NCBI RefSeq assembly: GCF_000970755.1
Contig: NZ_KQ034007.1
Span: forward strand, 1,160,037 to 1,224,036
Direction: 5' to 3'
DNA length: 64,000 bases
DNA from: Lactobacillus kimbladii
Lineage (GTDB): Bacteria > Bacillota > Bacilli > Lactobacillales > Lactobacillaceae
Shown one piece after another: positions 16,834 to 26,167 of this stretch. A model generated the notes under the pieces. The model was given only the letters and a program-made list of their open reading frames with translations, made no database searches and was not told where the DNA came from. The translations under genes and the position numbers were made by a program. Numbering within the stretch: the stretch's first letter is position 1; each line of letters starts with the position of its first letter.

Positions 16834-18603
16834 TTATTTAGCGTAACCAACTTTGTACCATAATTGATGCCCATTGTTTGTCTGTGATGGCTTCAATGAG
16901 TAACCAGTGATTTTACTGTTAACAGCATCAATTCTATAATCATTTTTAGTAGGAACTACATATGCTTGATCAATCATGTACTTTTGCCACTCATGAAATT
17001 TTTGAACGCGATACTTATGATCAAAGGCTTTTTGAGAATCCATTTCTTGAATAAGTTTAGTGTTTTCAGGAGTTACAAAACGTGAATAGTTAGACATTGT
17101 TCCTTCACTATACATTTGTTCCTGAGAAGGCTCAGTGGACAAATTCCAACCTGCCAAAAACAGATCAACTTTTGGATCGTCATTTTGAACTTTATCATAG
17201 AATGAGTTGAATTCAGTCAAGCGTCCGCCAACAAGTTTAACATTCAAGCCAATCTTGTTCCACTGTTGAATATAGTTTTGAATAATTGGTTGTTGAATGG
17301 CATTACCCGACATAGCCAAAAGATTTATTGTTAATGGCTTACCGTTTGGATTAGTACGCCACTTACCTTTCTTCTTAAAACCAGCCTTATCCAAAATTTG
17401 ATTGGCCTTTTTGATGTTATAAGTGTATCCTTTGGCGCTTTTATCGAAATAATCACCAAATGGTTCCGGAATCAATGTAGGAATTTGGAAACTCAAACCA
17501 TCTGTATAATGTTTATAAACATCGTCAGTATTCATAGCATAAGCCATTGCTTGACGTAATGACTTATTACCCATTTTAGCATGGGGATTCATTACATTCT
17601 TAGACTTCTTAGCATCCCATTTACCTACCTTGAATGCTAGGTAACTATATGCTAGAGGAATCTGAGCAATAAAGTTAACTTTCTTTGTATCCTTTACTTG
17701 TTTCCATTGACTGTTAGTTACACGGGTAATATCAAATTTATGACTCTTAATCGCTTGCGAAGCAGAGTTTGGAGATACAACCTGGTATACAATCTTATCT
17801 AATTTTGGTTTACCACGCCAATAATATTTGTTTGGTACCCATGTAACTGACTGACCACGTACAACGTTTTTAACTTGGTATGGGCCAAAGAACAATGGCT
17901 TCTTTCTAATTTCATCAGAAGATTCCAATTTTGAAAAAGGAATATTCTTCAAATAGTGGTAAGGTGCGGCCATTTCCCAAATATAGCCGTTACCACTATA
18001 GTACATACCTGGTTTCAATTCCTTGCAGTGCAAAATTGCAACACGTCCATTAGGGCCATCTGGCATTTCAATACCTGAAATAGTTTTTGACTTACCCTCA
18101 TGGTAATCAGACATTCCGTTAATAATATTAAATTGAGTCGCATATCTTTGTGATTTTGTTGCCTTGTTAGCAATAATTTCATACGCAAATTCAACGTCTT
18201 TGGCAGTAACTTGTTTGCCATCGGACCATTTTACGCCCTTTTTAATAGTAATAGTTGCTGTTTTAGCTTTACGATCCAATTTTAAAGTAGCCGGACCTTT
18301 ATCATTGATCTTATAGTGATCGTCAGTATCAAATAATGATTCTTGTCCTGGACTGGTAACATCAGCACTTGGTTGATCCATTTGCAGCTCTTCATTAAAG
18401 ACACCAGTAAATGGGGTGTTAGTAACTTCTGCCACCTTTAACGTACCGCCTTGTTTAGCGGTTTTTACGGGAGTCTGAATAGGGAATTTACTTGCTGTTT
18501 TAGCACCTTCATTACTCTTGGTGTTACTCTTACCACAAGCTACTAAAGTCAGGGTTGCAGCAGTTAAAACTCCTACTGAACCTAATAGTTTACCTTTTTT
18601 CAT
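16834..18603 (-). CDS. oppA: Oligopeptide-binding lipoprotein OppA, paralogue 1
   Basis: This 589-residue SBP_bac_5 family lipoprotein has a signal peptide ending in lipobox LVAC with lipidated Cys23. The mature domain has family motifs such as ATITIKKGVKWSDGKQVTAKD and PNKYYWRGKPKLDK. It captures oligopeptides outside the cell for OppDFBC. It is the last of three tandem paralogues, which are clearly similar along their whole length. A separate promoter (18663-18690) and a strong downstream terminator make it an independent unit. Confidence 0.93.
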   Translation of the reverse strand: MKKGKLLGSVGVLTAATLTLVACGKSNTKSNEGAKTASKFPIQTPVKTAKQGGTLKVAEVTNTPFTGVFNEELQMDQPSADVTSPGQESLFDTDDHYKINDKGPATLKLDRKAKTATITIKKGVKWSDGKQVTAKDVEFAYEIIANKATKSQRYATQFNIINGMSDYHEGKSKTISGIEMPDGPNGRVAILHCKELKPGMYYSGNGYIWEMAAPYHYLKNIPFSKLESSDEIRKKPLFFGPYQVKNVVRGQSVTWVPNKYYWRGKPKLDKIVYQVVSPNSASQAIKSHKFDITRVTNSQWKQVKDTKKVNFIAQIPLAYSYLAFKVGKWDAKKSKNVMNPHAKMGNKSLRQAMAYAMNTDDVYKHYTDGLSFQIPTLIPEPFGDYFDKSAKGYTYNIKKANQILDKAGFKKKGKWRTNPNGKPLTINLLAMSGNAIQQPIIQNYIQQWNKIGLNVKLVGGRLTEFNSFYDKVQNDDPKVDLFLAGWNLSTEPSQEQMYSEGTMSNYSRFVTPENTKLIQEMDSQKAFDHKYRVQKFHEWQKYMIDQAYVVPTKNDYRIDAVNSKITGYSLKPSQTNNGHQLWYKVGYAK

Positions 18604-18662
18604 AACACAATTTTCTCCTTCTCCAACATCATTTATAATTTTGGAAGCAAGTTAATACCTAA

Positions 18663-18690
18663 ATGTTAACACTTAAAATTAAAAATGCAA
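18663..18690 (-). promoter_or_regulatory. Promoter of oppA paralogue 1
   Basis: On the minus strand: -35 TTGCAT, 16-bp spacer, extended -10 TGT-TAACAT. It lies about 60 nt before the start codon, which has AGAAGGAG upstream. Confidence 0.6.
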
Positions 18691-18772
18691 TAGTTTTACT
18701 AATAAAATGTTAATTTTGCTTTATTAAAGTCGGAAGATGTATACATGATCATAAATAATGATAATCTGCATT

Positions 18773-20545
18773 TTATTTAATATAACCGACTTTGTACCAT
18801 ATTGGATGACCGTTATTTGTTTCAGAAGGTTTTAGTGATAAACCAGTTAATTTATTATTAACCGCCTTAATTTTATATGCATTAAAAACAGGTATGACAT
18901 AAGCCTGGTCAAACATATACTGTTGCCATTCATGAAATTTTTCAACACGATATTTATGGTTAAATGCTTTAGCAGAGTCAATCTCCTTAATCAATTTATT
19001 ATTTTCCGGAGTAACAAACCTAGTATAGTTAGCAGGGCCACCTTCACTATACAATCCATTGGGTGATGGTTCCGTGGAAAGACCCCATGCTCCTAGGAAC
19101 ATGTCTACTTGAGGATTATCGTTTTGAACTTTATCATAAAATGAGTTACGTTCTGTCAACCGACCATTTAGAAGACCTACATTTAGCCCAATTTTATGCC
19201 ACTGTTGTAAGTAATTTTGTATAATTGGTCCTTGTGTAGCATCACCCGACATGGCTAAAAAGTTGATTTTTAAAGGCTTACCATTGGGCTGCACGCGCCA
19301 TTTGCCTTTTTTCTTATAACCAGCTTTATCTAAAAGTTCATTAGCCTTTTTTAAGTTATAAGTAAAGCCTTTAACATTTTTATTATATACATCACCATAT
19401 TGCTTTGGTATTAATGTTGGAATCCTGAAACTCAGATTATTATTATAACGTTTATTGACATCCTCCACATTCATGGCATAACCAATAGCTTGCCTTAACG
19501 CTTTATTATTCATTTTGCTATGAGGATTCATAACATTTTTACCTTTTTTAGCGTCAAACTTGCCGACCTTAAATCCTAGGTATGAGTAATATAAAGGAAT
19601 TTCTGCAATAAATCTCACATCTTTAGTATCTTTTACTTGTTTCCACTGAGCATTAATAACTTGAGCAATATCAAACTTATGTGATTTAATTGCCTGAGAA
19701 GTTGAATTAGGAGAAACAACTTGGTAAATAATTTTATCCAGTTTTGGTTTGCCTTGCCAATAGTATTTGTTTGGTACCCATGTAGCTGATTGTCCACGAA
19801 CTAGTTTATCTAACTTATAAGGTCCAAAATATATTGGTCTTTTTCTAACTTTATCTGAAGACTCGAGTTTGCTAAAAGGTACATCCTTTAAATAATGATA
19901 TGGTGAAGCTGATTCCCAATAATAGTCATTACCACTAAAGGCCATTCCTGGTGTCATATAGGAAAAATGTAATATCATTTTGCGACCATTATCACCATCC
20001 GGCAATTCAATTCCTGAAATTTTCTTAGCTTTACCCTCATGATATTCTTTCATTCCTTTTAGAACTTCCATTTTAGTAGAATATCTCTGAGCTTTAGTGT
20101 TTTTATTAGCCAATATTTCATAAGGATATGCCATATCCTTGGCAACTACTTGTTTGCCGTCTGACCACTTAACCCCTTTTTTGATTGTAATAGTTATAGT
20201 TTTATTTTTTTGATCCAGCTTCATTGTTGCTGGACCTTTATCATTTATTTTGTAGTTATCATCCGTATAAAACAAAGATTCTTCACCTGGTGAAGCAACA
20301 TCTGCATCAGTCGCAGTTACGCTCAATTCATCAGTAAATATTCCTGTAAAAGGCGTATCTGTTTCAACGGCAACTCTAACAGTTCCTCCTTGCTTTGTTT
20401 GCTTTTTTGGCAAAGCATTTGGAAATTTACTTGCTTCCTTCGAACTGTCCTCATTATTACTTTTATTTGCTTTATTACAACCAACCAGAGCCATGGCACA
20501 AGTAGCTATAATACCAATGGAGCATAAAAAATTTTTTTCTTTCAT
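18773..20545 (-). CDS. oppA: Oligopeptide-binding lipoprotein OppA, paralogue 2
   Basis: This 590-residue SBP_bac_5 lipoprotein has the same architecture as its two neighbours. The lipobox is LVGC with Cys23; motifs TITIKKGVKWSDGKQVVAKD and PNKYYWQGKPKLDK follow. Differences from paralogue 1 cluster in surface and pocket segments (for example the stretch after NGRLTE and the GAWGLSTEPSP region), so peptide preference may differ. AAGGAGAG stands before the ATG. No clear terminator follows it before paralogue 1, so some read-through is possible. Confidence 0.93.
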   Translation of the reverse strand: MKEKNFLCSIGIIATCAMALVGCNKANKSNNEDSSKEASKFPNALPKKQTKQGGTVRVAVETDTPFTGIFTDELSVTATDADVASPGEESLFYTDDNYKINDKGPATMKLDQKNKTITITIKKGVKWSDGKQVVAKDMAYPYEILANKNTKAQRYSTKMEVLKGMKEYHEGKAKKISGIELPDGDNGRKMILHFSYMTPGMAFSGNDYYWESASPYHYLKDVPFSKLESSDKVRKRPIYFGPYKLDKLVRGQSATWVPNKYYWQGKPKLDKIIYQVVSPNSTSQAIKSHKFDIAQVINAQWKQVKDTKDVRFIAEIPLYYSYLGFKVGKFDAKKGKNVMNPHSKMNNKALRQAIGYAMNVEDVNKRYNNNLSFRIPTLIPKQYGDVYNKNVKGFTYNLKKANELLDKAGYKKKGKWRVQPNGKPLKINFLAMSGDATQGPIIQNYLQQWHKIGLNVGLLNGRLTERNSFYDKVQNDNPQVDMFLGAWGLSTEPSPNGLYSEGGPANYTRFVTPENNKLIKEIDSAKAFNHKYRVEKFHEWQQYMFDQAYVIPVFNAYKIKAVNNKLTGLSLKPSETNNGHPIWYKVGYIK

Positions 20546-20594
20546 CTTCTTCTCTCCTTACAAATGTACAAACACGATTTAAAACCTAAATAAA

Positions 20595-20623
20595 ATAATA
20601 ACAAAAAAAGATTAGAAAAACAA
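20595..20623 (-). promoter_or_regulatory. Promoter of oppA paralogue 2
   Basis: On the minus strand: -35 TTGTTT, 17-bp spacer, extended -10 TGT-TATTAT, about 50 nt before the start codon. Confidence 0.55.
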
Positions 20624-20711
20624 AGTCTTTATTAATTTTTAATTAATATTTTATACAAAATACCATTATTTTATTAGCGAAAATTAAAAATCAAGTTTAA
20701 GAAAATTGATT

Positions 20712-21285
20712 GGCTCTATAATTTATCCTGTTGATGACTTATCCATCTGCTAAGCTGTTAATTAGTTTTCTGTTGTATTAAAAAGAAGAGCATCGCATAG
20801 CATGCGTGCGTAGATCACCAATGTCTACAACATGCTTCAGATGTTTTATGAAGCTTTAGCTACCAAAGATCTGCAGTCAAAAAAGTCATTCATGCTAAAG
20901 AAGATATTTGCTGGCAAATGTTCCAAACACTGCTCACTTTTAAGCATAATCTAAGAGCAGTAACTAACAGGATAACATCGAATTATTCCAGCAGTTGCTT
21001 AGAAGGCTTTAATCGCAAAGTCAAACAAATTGAGTGTACAGCTTTTGGCTACGCCAATTTTCCAATCTGCTATCCAGGATTAGATTGGCAGAAAACAAGG
21101 TAAAAGAAAAAGAACCAAGCAGTTTATTTGCTGCTTGATTCTCCTCATTTAATCTTTGTTAACAGGATTTTACAAATAGTTATAAAAGTATGAAGTGACC
21201 GCCAAACTTAGAACAAACTTGGGTGTCACTTCAGTATCATCATGCTTCTATCTGCTTCCTACTTTAGTATGTTTAATAAAGAGCC
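20712..21285 (+). mobile_element. ISL3-family insertion sequence remnant
   Basis: This stretch fills most of the 780-bp gap between oppA paralogues 2 and 3. Its ends are GGCTCT (20712-20717) and AGAGCC (21280-21285), a matching inverted pair, with a following TTGATGA at the left end as seen in ISL3 elements. Inside is only the C-terminal part of the transposase. At 574 bp it is far shorter than a full ISL3 element of about 1.4-1.5 kb, so it is an internally deleted, dead copy. No 8-bp target duplication is visible. A GAAGTGAC/GTCACTTC hairpin lies at 21193-21233. Confidence 0.65.
20852..21138 (+). pseudogene. ISL3-family transposase, C-terminal fragment, frameshifted
   Basis: The translated stretch KHNLRAVTNRITSNYSSS followed by LEGFNRKVKQIECTAFGY is the conserved C-terminal catalytic part of ISL3 transposases, which usually reads SNGxLEGxNxKIKxIKRxAYGY. 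After FGYAN the frame is lost. A +1 shift restores NLLSRIRLAENKVKEKEP to a stop at 21138, which is the usual ISL3 C terminus. The N-terminal two thirds are missing. Not functional. Confidence 0.75.
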
Positions 21286-21326
21286 TTTTTTGTTTTTATA
21301 TAACAATTAATTAAAAATTTATTTTT

Positions 21327-23099
21327 CTATTTTACAAATCCAATCTTGTACCACAATTGATGCCCATTAGAATTATCTGAAGGTTTAGTTGAATAACCTG
21401 TAACCTTATTATTTACTGCAATAACTTTATACGAATTATCCACAGGAACAACATATGCCTGCTTATTCATGTATTCCTGCCATTCATGGAATTTGTTAAC
21501 TCTATATGTGTGATCAAATGACTTTTGCGAATCTATTTCTTGTAAAAGCTTATTATTTTCTGGAGTTGCAAATCGGCTATAATTCATCTGTGAAGTCTCA
21601 CCATAAAGTGACGCAGGTGATGGTTCGCTGGCCAAAGACCAAGCTGCCATAAACATATCTACTTGAGGATCATCGTGCTGTAACTTGTCATAAAAAGAAT
21701 TAAATTCTGTTAATCTTCCTCCAACTAATTTCACTTTTAGGCCAATCTTTTTCCACTGCTGAATATAGTTCTGCACAGTCGGTGATTGAATTGAACTCCC
21801 TGTCATTGCTAAAAATTTGATAGTTAGAGGCTTACCATTAGGTTGTACACGCCATTGACCTTGCTTTTTGTAACCAGCTTTATCTAAAATTTGATTGGCT
21901 TTTTTCAAATTATAAGTGTAACCTTTTGCTTTTTTATCGAAATAGTCTCCAAATTGTGCTGGAATTAAAGTTGGAACCCTAAAACTCAAACCTGCAGTAT
22001 AGTGCTGATCAACCTCATCAATATTTATGGCATAAGACATTGCTTGACGAAGTGCTTGATTATTCATTTTTGCTTCAGAATTCATCACATTTTTGCCGGC
22101 CTTGGCATCCCATTTTCCAACTCTAAAGCCAATATAGTGATAACCTAGAGGAATTTGGGCAACAAAATTAACACCTTTAGTATCCTTAACTTCGTTCCAT
22201 TGAGAATTAACTACCTGAGCTATATCAAATTTATGACTTTTAATTGCTTGTGAAATTGAATTCTGTGAGATTACTTGTGAAACCACTTTATCCAACTTAG
22301 GTTGGCCACGCCAATAATATTTATTTGGAATCCAAGTTACCGACTGACCACGAACTATTTTCTGAACTTTGTATGGGCCGAAATACAATGGCTTTTTTCT
22401 AATTTGATCTGAAGATTGCAATTTTGCAAATGGAATATCTTTTAAATAATGATATGGCGCTGCGTATTCCCAATAATAACCATTACCACTATATACCATG
22501 CCCGGCTTCATCTCTTTAAAATGCAGAATGACAGTCAGTCCATTTGGACCTTCTGGCATTTCTATTCCCGAAATTGTTTTTGACTTACCATTATGATATT
22601 CTTTCATTCCGACAATTTCTTCAAATTGATTACTGTATCGTTGTGCTTTGGTTTCCTTATTAGCCAAAATTTCATAAGGATATTCTATATCCTTAGCATT
22701 GACTTGCTTTCCATCAGACCACTTCACACCCTTTTTTATTTTAATCGTAATTGTTTTAGCATTTCGATTGAGTTTCATTGTAGCTGGACCTTTATTAGTG
22801 ATTTTAAAGTTATCATCAGTATCAAATAATTCTTCCTCTCCCGGTTCAGCAACCGAACTATCAATAGCTGTAGTTGATAATTCATCAGAAAAAATTCCAG
22901 TAAAAGGTGTATCTGTCATAATTGCATACTTTAAAGTTCCGCCCTTTTTGGTATTTTTTACAGGAACAGATTGAGGAAATTTACTTGCAGTTTTAGCATT
23001 TTCATTCTTACCAGTGTTATTACCTTTGCCACATGCTGCTAAAGTTAGTGCAACAGTTGAGACGATACTGGCAGAATATAAAAATTTTGTTTTATTCAT
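21327..23099 (-). CDS. oppA: Oligopeptide-binding lipoprotein OppA, paralogue 3
   Basis: This 590-residue SBP_bac_5 lipoprotein is nearest to the transporter genes and so is the likely ancestral oppA of the operon. The lipobox is LAAC with Cys23; motifs TITIKIKKGVKWSDGKQV and PNKYYWRGQPKLDK follow. The oppC terminator and then a separate promoter (23166-23193) lie between oppC and this gene, which allows higher expression of the binding protein. GGAG lies about 14 nt from the ATG, a long spacing. Downstream is the ISL3 remnant. Confidence 0.94.
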   Translation of the reverse strand: MNKTKFLYSASIVSTVALTLAACGKGNNTGKNENAKTASKFPQSVPVKNTKKGGTLKYAIMTDTPFTGIFSDELSTTAIDSSVAEPGEEELFDTDDNFKITNKGPATMKLNRNAKTITIKIKKGVKWSDGKQVNAKDIEYPYEILANKETKAQRYSNQFEEIVGMKEYHNGKSKTISGIEMPEGPNGLTVILHFKEMKPGMVYSGNGYYWEYAAPYHYLKDIPFAKLQSSDQIRKKPLYFGPYKVQKIVRGQSVTWIPNKYYWRGQPKLDKVVSQVISQNSISQAIKSHKFDIAQVVNSQWNEVKDTKGVNFVAQIPLGYHYIGFRVGKWDAKAGKNVMNSEAKMNNQALRQAMSYAINIDEVDQHYTAGLSFRVPTLIPAQFGDYFDKKAKGYTYNLKKANQILDKAGYKKQGQWRVQPNGKPLTIKFLAMTGSSIQSPTVQNYIQQWKKIGLKVKLVGGRLTEFNSFYDKLQHDDPQVDMFMAAWSLASEPSPASLYGETSQMNYSRFATPENNKLLQEIDSQKSFDHTYRVNKFHEWQEYMNKQAYVVPVDNSYKVIAVNNKVTGYSTKPSDNSNGHQLWYKIGFVK

Positions 23100-23165
23100 G
23101 TTTTAATTCATACTCCAATCTTTTATTGAATAAACTCTAAATTCTTGGAATAAGCTAACAAACAT

Positions 23166-23193
23166 ATTCTAGCATAGAAAAAAATGTTATCAA
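23166..23193 (-). promoter_or_regulatory. Promoter of oppA paralogue 3
   Basis: On the minus strand: -35 TTGATA, 16-bp spacer, extended -10 TGC-TAGAAT, about 65 nt before the start codon. Confidence 0.65.
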
Positions 23194-23240
23194 AAAATAT
23201 CATAATAGTTTAATAAGCTTATAATAATAATTTTTAATTT

Positions 23241-23268
23241 AAAAAAGCTTTGTCTCTTTAGACAAAGC
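23241..23268 (-). terminator. oppDFBC terminator
   Basis: A 9-bp perfect stem GCTTTGTCT/AGACAAAGC with a 4-nt loop is followed on the minus strand by six T, 21 nt after the oppC stop. Confidence 0.88.
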
Positions 23269-23289
23269 TCTTTGTATTCTAATATTGAA

Positions 23290-24210
23290 TTAATTCTCAC
23301 GTTGTCTGGCATCACCAGCACGCTGTAGGGCACGACCAACGTAATTTATACTTAGCGAAATTGCTAACAGTAAAATTGTAGCCGGAAGCCATAGCCAGGG
23401 ACGACTTACTACGTTTACAGGATCATTGGCAAAACCAATTAAAGTACCTAATGATGGAACTGTTGCTGGTAAACCATAGCCAATGTAAGATAATGTAGTT
23501 TCAATACCAATATTACCAGCAATAGTTAATACAACATCAATAATAATCATAGAGGTAATATTTGGTAAAACTTCACGAAACATAATTTTCAGGTCTGAAG
23601 AACCTGAAGTTTTGGAAGCCAAAACATAGTCTCTTTCTCTTTGAGATAGTATAAAGGCCCTAAAGTACCTTGCAGTTTTGGGCCACCCAAATAGTGAAAT
23701 AATCCAAATTAAACTAATAGGATTGTAGTTCGGAATAACAGAAACTAAAACAATTTCAATTGGAAAAGTTGGCAATACCTGAACAAAATCTACTATTCTC
23801 ATTATTATGGCGTCAATGTTACCACCGTAATATCCAGATACTAGACCCACAAGTAAACCAACAGTTTCACAGACTACGGTTACACCTAAACCAATCAAAA
23901 TGGAATTTCGTCCACCCATTATTAGTAACTTGACGATATCACGTCCACCATCGTCAGTTCCCAAGATATGGCCAGCAGTTCCCCATGGATTGTAGGCTTC
24001 TACAATATTTGTTTCAGTTACCTGAGCAGAATTTAAAAATAAGGAGCCTACCATGGTAAACAGCAATATTAGAACTATTACAACAAAAGCAGTTAATGCC
24101 ACCTTATCTTTTACAATTTCTCTAATAATTACTTTAAAACTTGATTCAGGAGAAGAAACATTTTTCTTTTTATCTTTCAAATTAGTCTTAATTTCTTTCT
24201 TGTCGGACAT
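23290..24210 (-). CDS. oppC: Oligopeptide ABC transporter permease OppC
   Basis: This 306-residue BPD_transp_1 family permease has a Lys-rich cytoplasmic N terminus and a first membrane helix at about 38-60. The core domain carries the EAA loop (YVLASKTSGSSDLKIMFREVLP) that contacts the ATPases. Together with OppB it forms the membrane channel for oligopeptides. It follows oppB by 14 nt. Confidence 0.95.
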   Translation of the reverse strand: MSDKKEIKTNLKDKKKNVSSPESSFKVIIREIVKDKVALTAFVVIVLILLFTMVGSLFLNSAQVTETNIVEAYNPWGTAGHILGTDDGGRDIVKLLIMGGRNSILIGLGVTVVCETVGLLVGLVSGYYGGNIDAIIMRIVDFVQVLPTFPIEIVLVSVIPNYNPISLIWIISLFGWPKTARYFRAFILSQRERDYVLASKTSGSSDLKIMFREVLPNITSMIIIDVVLTIAGNIGIETTLSYIGYGLPATVPSLGTLIGFANDPVNVVSRPWLWLPATILLLAISLSINYVGRALQRAGDARQREN

Positions 24211-24224
24211 ATTTTCTCCTCCCT

Positions 24225-25184
24225 TTATTTAATTCTGATCCTTGGATCAATTATACTCATGATAATATCAGAAAGTAAATTACCTAGTAGTGTTAAAATA
24301 CCAAAAATTAATATTAAGGCAGTCAAAGTTGTGTAATCACGCTGACCAATAGAATCTAAAAATAACTTACCCATTCCAGGATAACTAAAAACTGATTCAA
24401 CAATCATCGAGCCACTTAAAAGTCCAGTAATGACTGTACCGAAAGAAGAGGCAATTGGTAAAAGGGAATTACGTAAAATGTGTTTATTGAATACAACTTT
24501 TTCCGGCACACCCTTACTATGTGCTGTACGAACATAATCCTCAACCTTATTATCAACTATTCCCGTTCTTAAATATTGCACAATTGATGTAGTGGTAATT
24601 AATCCCACTAGGATAGCAGGTAGAATAATGTGATAAAGTTGGCTTCCTAATGTTCCCCAAAAACCAGAGGCACCTGGAGAAACAGAGCCAGAAATAGGGA
24701 ACCAGCCCAAAGTAAAGCCAAATAACCAGATTCCTAGTATATAAAATACAAATGGCGGAATAGCGAAAGTAACATAATTAAAAATTTGAACTGCTTGATC
24801 TTGCCATTCATCTTGGTGACGACCCGCTGTTACTCCCATAGGAATAGAAATAGCATAGCAGATAGCCGTAGATAATAATGATAACCAGAAAGTATTAACA
24901 GCACGATCGGCAATTAAAGAAGTAACAGGCACATGCTGGATATAACTTGTACCCAGGTCTCCTTTAAACAGGTTTCCTACCCAGCGTGCATATTGAACTG
25001 GTGCGGGATCATATAAGCCAGCCGCTCTTTTTAAAGCTTCAAGTTGCTTAGGATCAGTATTTGGATTAATTTGTCCAGTGAAAGGATCACCTGGCATCAT
25101 CTTAGCCAAGAAAAATACCAAAATACTCAAGATAATAATTTGCGGGATCATAATTAAAATTCGTCTGAGAACTGTTTTCCACAT
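24225..25184 (-). CDS. oppB: Oligopeptide ABC transporter permease OppB
   Basis: This 319-residue permease has an N-terminal membrane helix (ILIMIPQIIILSILVFFLAK), the OppB-type MMPGDPF segment, five further helices and the EAA loop (YVRTAHSKGVPEKVVFNKHILRN). It heterodimerises with OppC. It starts 2 nt after the oppF stop, which indicates coupling. Confidence 0.95.
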   Translation of the reverse strand: MWKTVLRRILIMIPQIIILSILVFFLAKMMPGDPFTGQINPNTDPKQLEALKRAAGLYDPAPVQYARWVGNLFKGDLGTSYIQHVPVTSLIADRAVNTFWLSLLSTAICYAISIPMGVTAGRHQDEWQDQAVQIFNYVTFAIPPFVFYILGIWLFGFTLGWFPISGSVSPGASGFWGTLGSQLYHIILPAILVGLITTTSIVQYLRTGIVDNKVEDYVRTAHSKGVPEKVVFNKHILRNSLLPIASSFGTVITGLLSGSMIVESVFSYPGMGKLFLDSIGQRDYTTLTALILIFGILTLLGNLLSDIIMSIIDPRIRIK

Positions 25185-25186
25185 GA

Positions 25187-26164
25187 TTATGCCCCCTCCT
25201 TTTCATTTATCTTCTCTTCGTTCAATTCTTTTTTCGGTAAAGCTACTAAATGTTTGCCAGAAACTTGTTGCAAAGGAAATACACGACCATACTTGTCATA
25301 CCATTTGTTTTGATCATTTTGAAATTCTTGCTCAACTTCTTGTCGGTGTTTTTTATGCTCATCACGATGTTCAACATCAACTTGCGGTATAGCAGAGAGC
25401 AATCTCTTAGTATAAATATGTATTGGATGCTCATAAATATCTTCTCTGGAGCCTATTTCGACTAAACGTCCTCGGTGCATAATAGCTAAGTTTTCAGACA
25501 TATGCTTTACTACACCTAAGTCATGAGAAATAAACAAATAAGCAATATTATATTTCTGTTGTATATGCTTCATAAAGTTTAAAACCTGAGCTTGCACAGA
25601 CAAATCCAAAGCACTGGTAGGTTCATCAGCAACAATTAAACGAGGATTAGTTGCAACTGCACGAGCTACGCCAATTCTTTGTCTCTGTCCCCCAGAAAAT
25701 TCATGAGGGTATTTGTAAATTGAATCACTAGGCATACCTACGATATCTAGTAATTCTTGAACACGATCACGTTCTTGGTCTGTGGTTAAATTTTCGAAAT
25801 TTCGAATCGGTTCAGCAATAATGTCTTCGATTCGTTTTCTCGGGTTTAAACTCGACATTGAATCTTGGAAAATCATTTGGACATCTTTATTGTAGTTTAG
25901 TTTGCGTCGATTTCTAGATTTGGTAATATCAACACCCTTGTAAAGGATACTGCCACTAGTCACAGGCTCAACACCCACAATGGCTTTACCAGTAGTTGAC
26001 TTGCCTGAACCGGATTCACCAATCAGACCATAGGTTTCACCTTCATTAATGGTAATACTAATGTCATCAACCGCTCTTACATAATCAGTAATCCTGTTCC
26101 AGAAACCTGATCTAATGGGATAATGAACTTTTAAGTTTTTTACTTGGATAATTTCTTTGGCCAT
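25187..26164 (-). CDS. oppF: Oligopeptide ABC transporter ATP-binding protein OppF
   Basis: This 325-residue ABC ATPase has Walker A GESGSGKSTTGK, signature FSGGQRQRIGVARA, Walker B RLIVADEPTSALD and the switch His in FISHDLGVV. The C-terminal extension is the oligopeptide/dipeptide-type domain (HPIHIYTKRLLSAIP). The OppF-specific N terminus has HYPIRSGFWNRITDYV. It drives uptake together with OppD. Confidence 0.95.
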   Translation of the reverse strand: MAKEIIQVKNLKVHYPIRSGFWNRITDYVRAVDDISITINEGETYGLIGESGSGKSTTGKAIVGVEPVTSGSILYKGVDITKSRNRRKLNYNKDVQMIFQDSMSSLNPRKRIEDIIAEPIRNFENLTTDQERDRVQELLDIVGMPSDSIYKYPHEFSGGQRQRIGVARAVATNPRLIVADEPTSALDLSVQAQVLNFMKHIQQKYNIAYLFISHDLGVVKHMSENLAIMHRGRLVEIGSREDIYEHPIHIYTKRLLSAIPQVDVEHRDEHKKHRQEVEQEFQNDQNKWYDKYGRVFPLQQVSGKHLVALPKKELNEEKINEKEGA

Positions 26165-26167
26165 AAA

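Noticed and set aside
20918-21103. Independent 61-codon gene in the oppA2-oppA3 gap
   Set aside because: It is the in-frame part of a frameshifted ISL3 transposase C terminus, not a gene.
21193-21233. Terminator for oppA paralogue 3
   Set aside because: The hairpin lacks a T-run on the minus strand and lies inside the IS remnant, about 95 nt from the stop.
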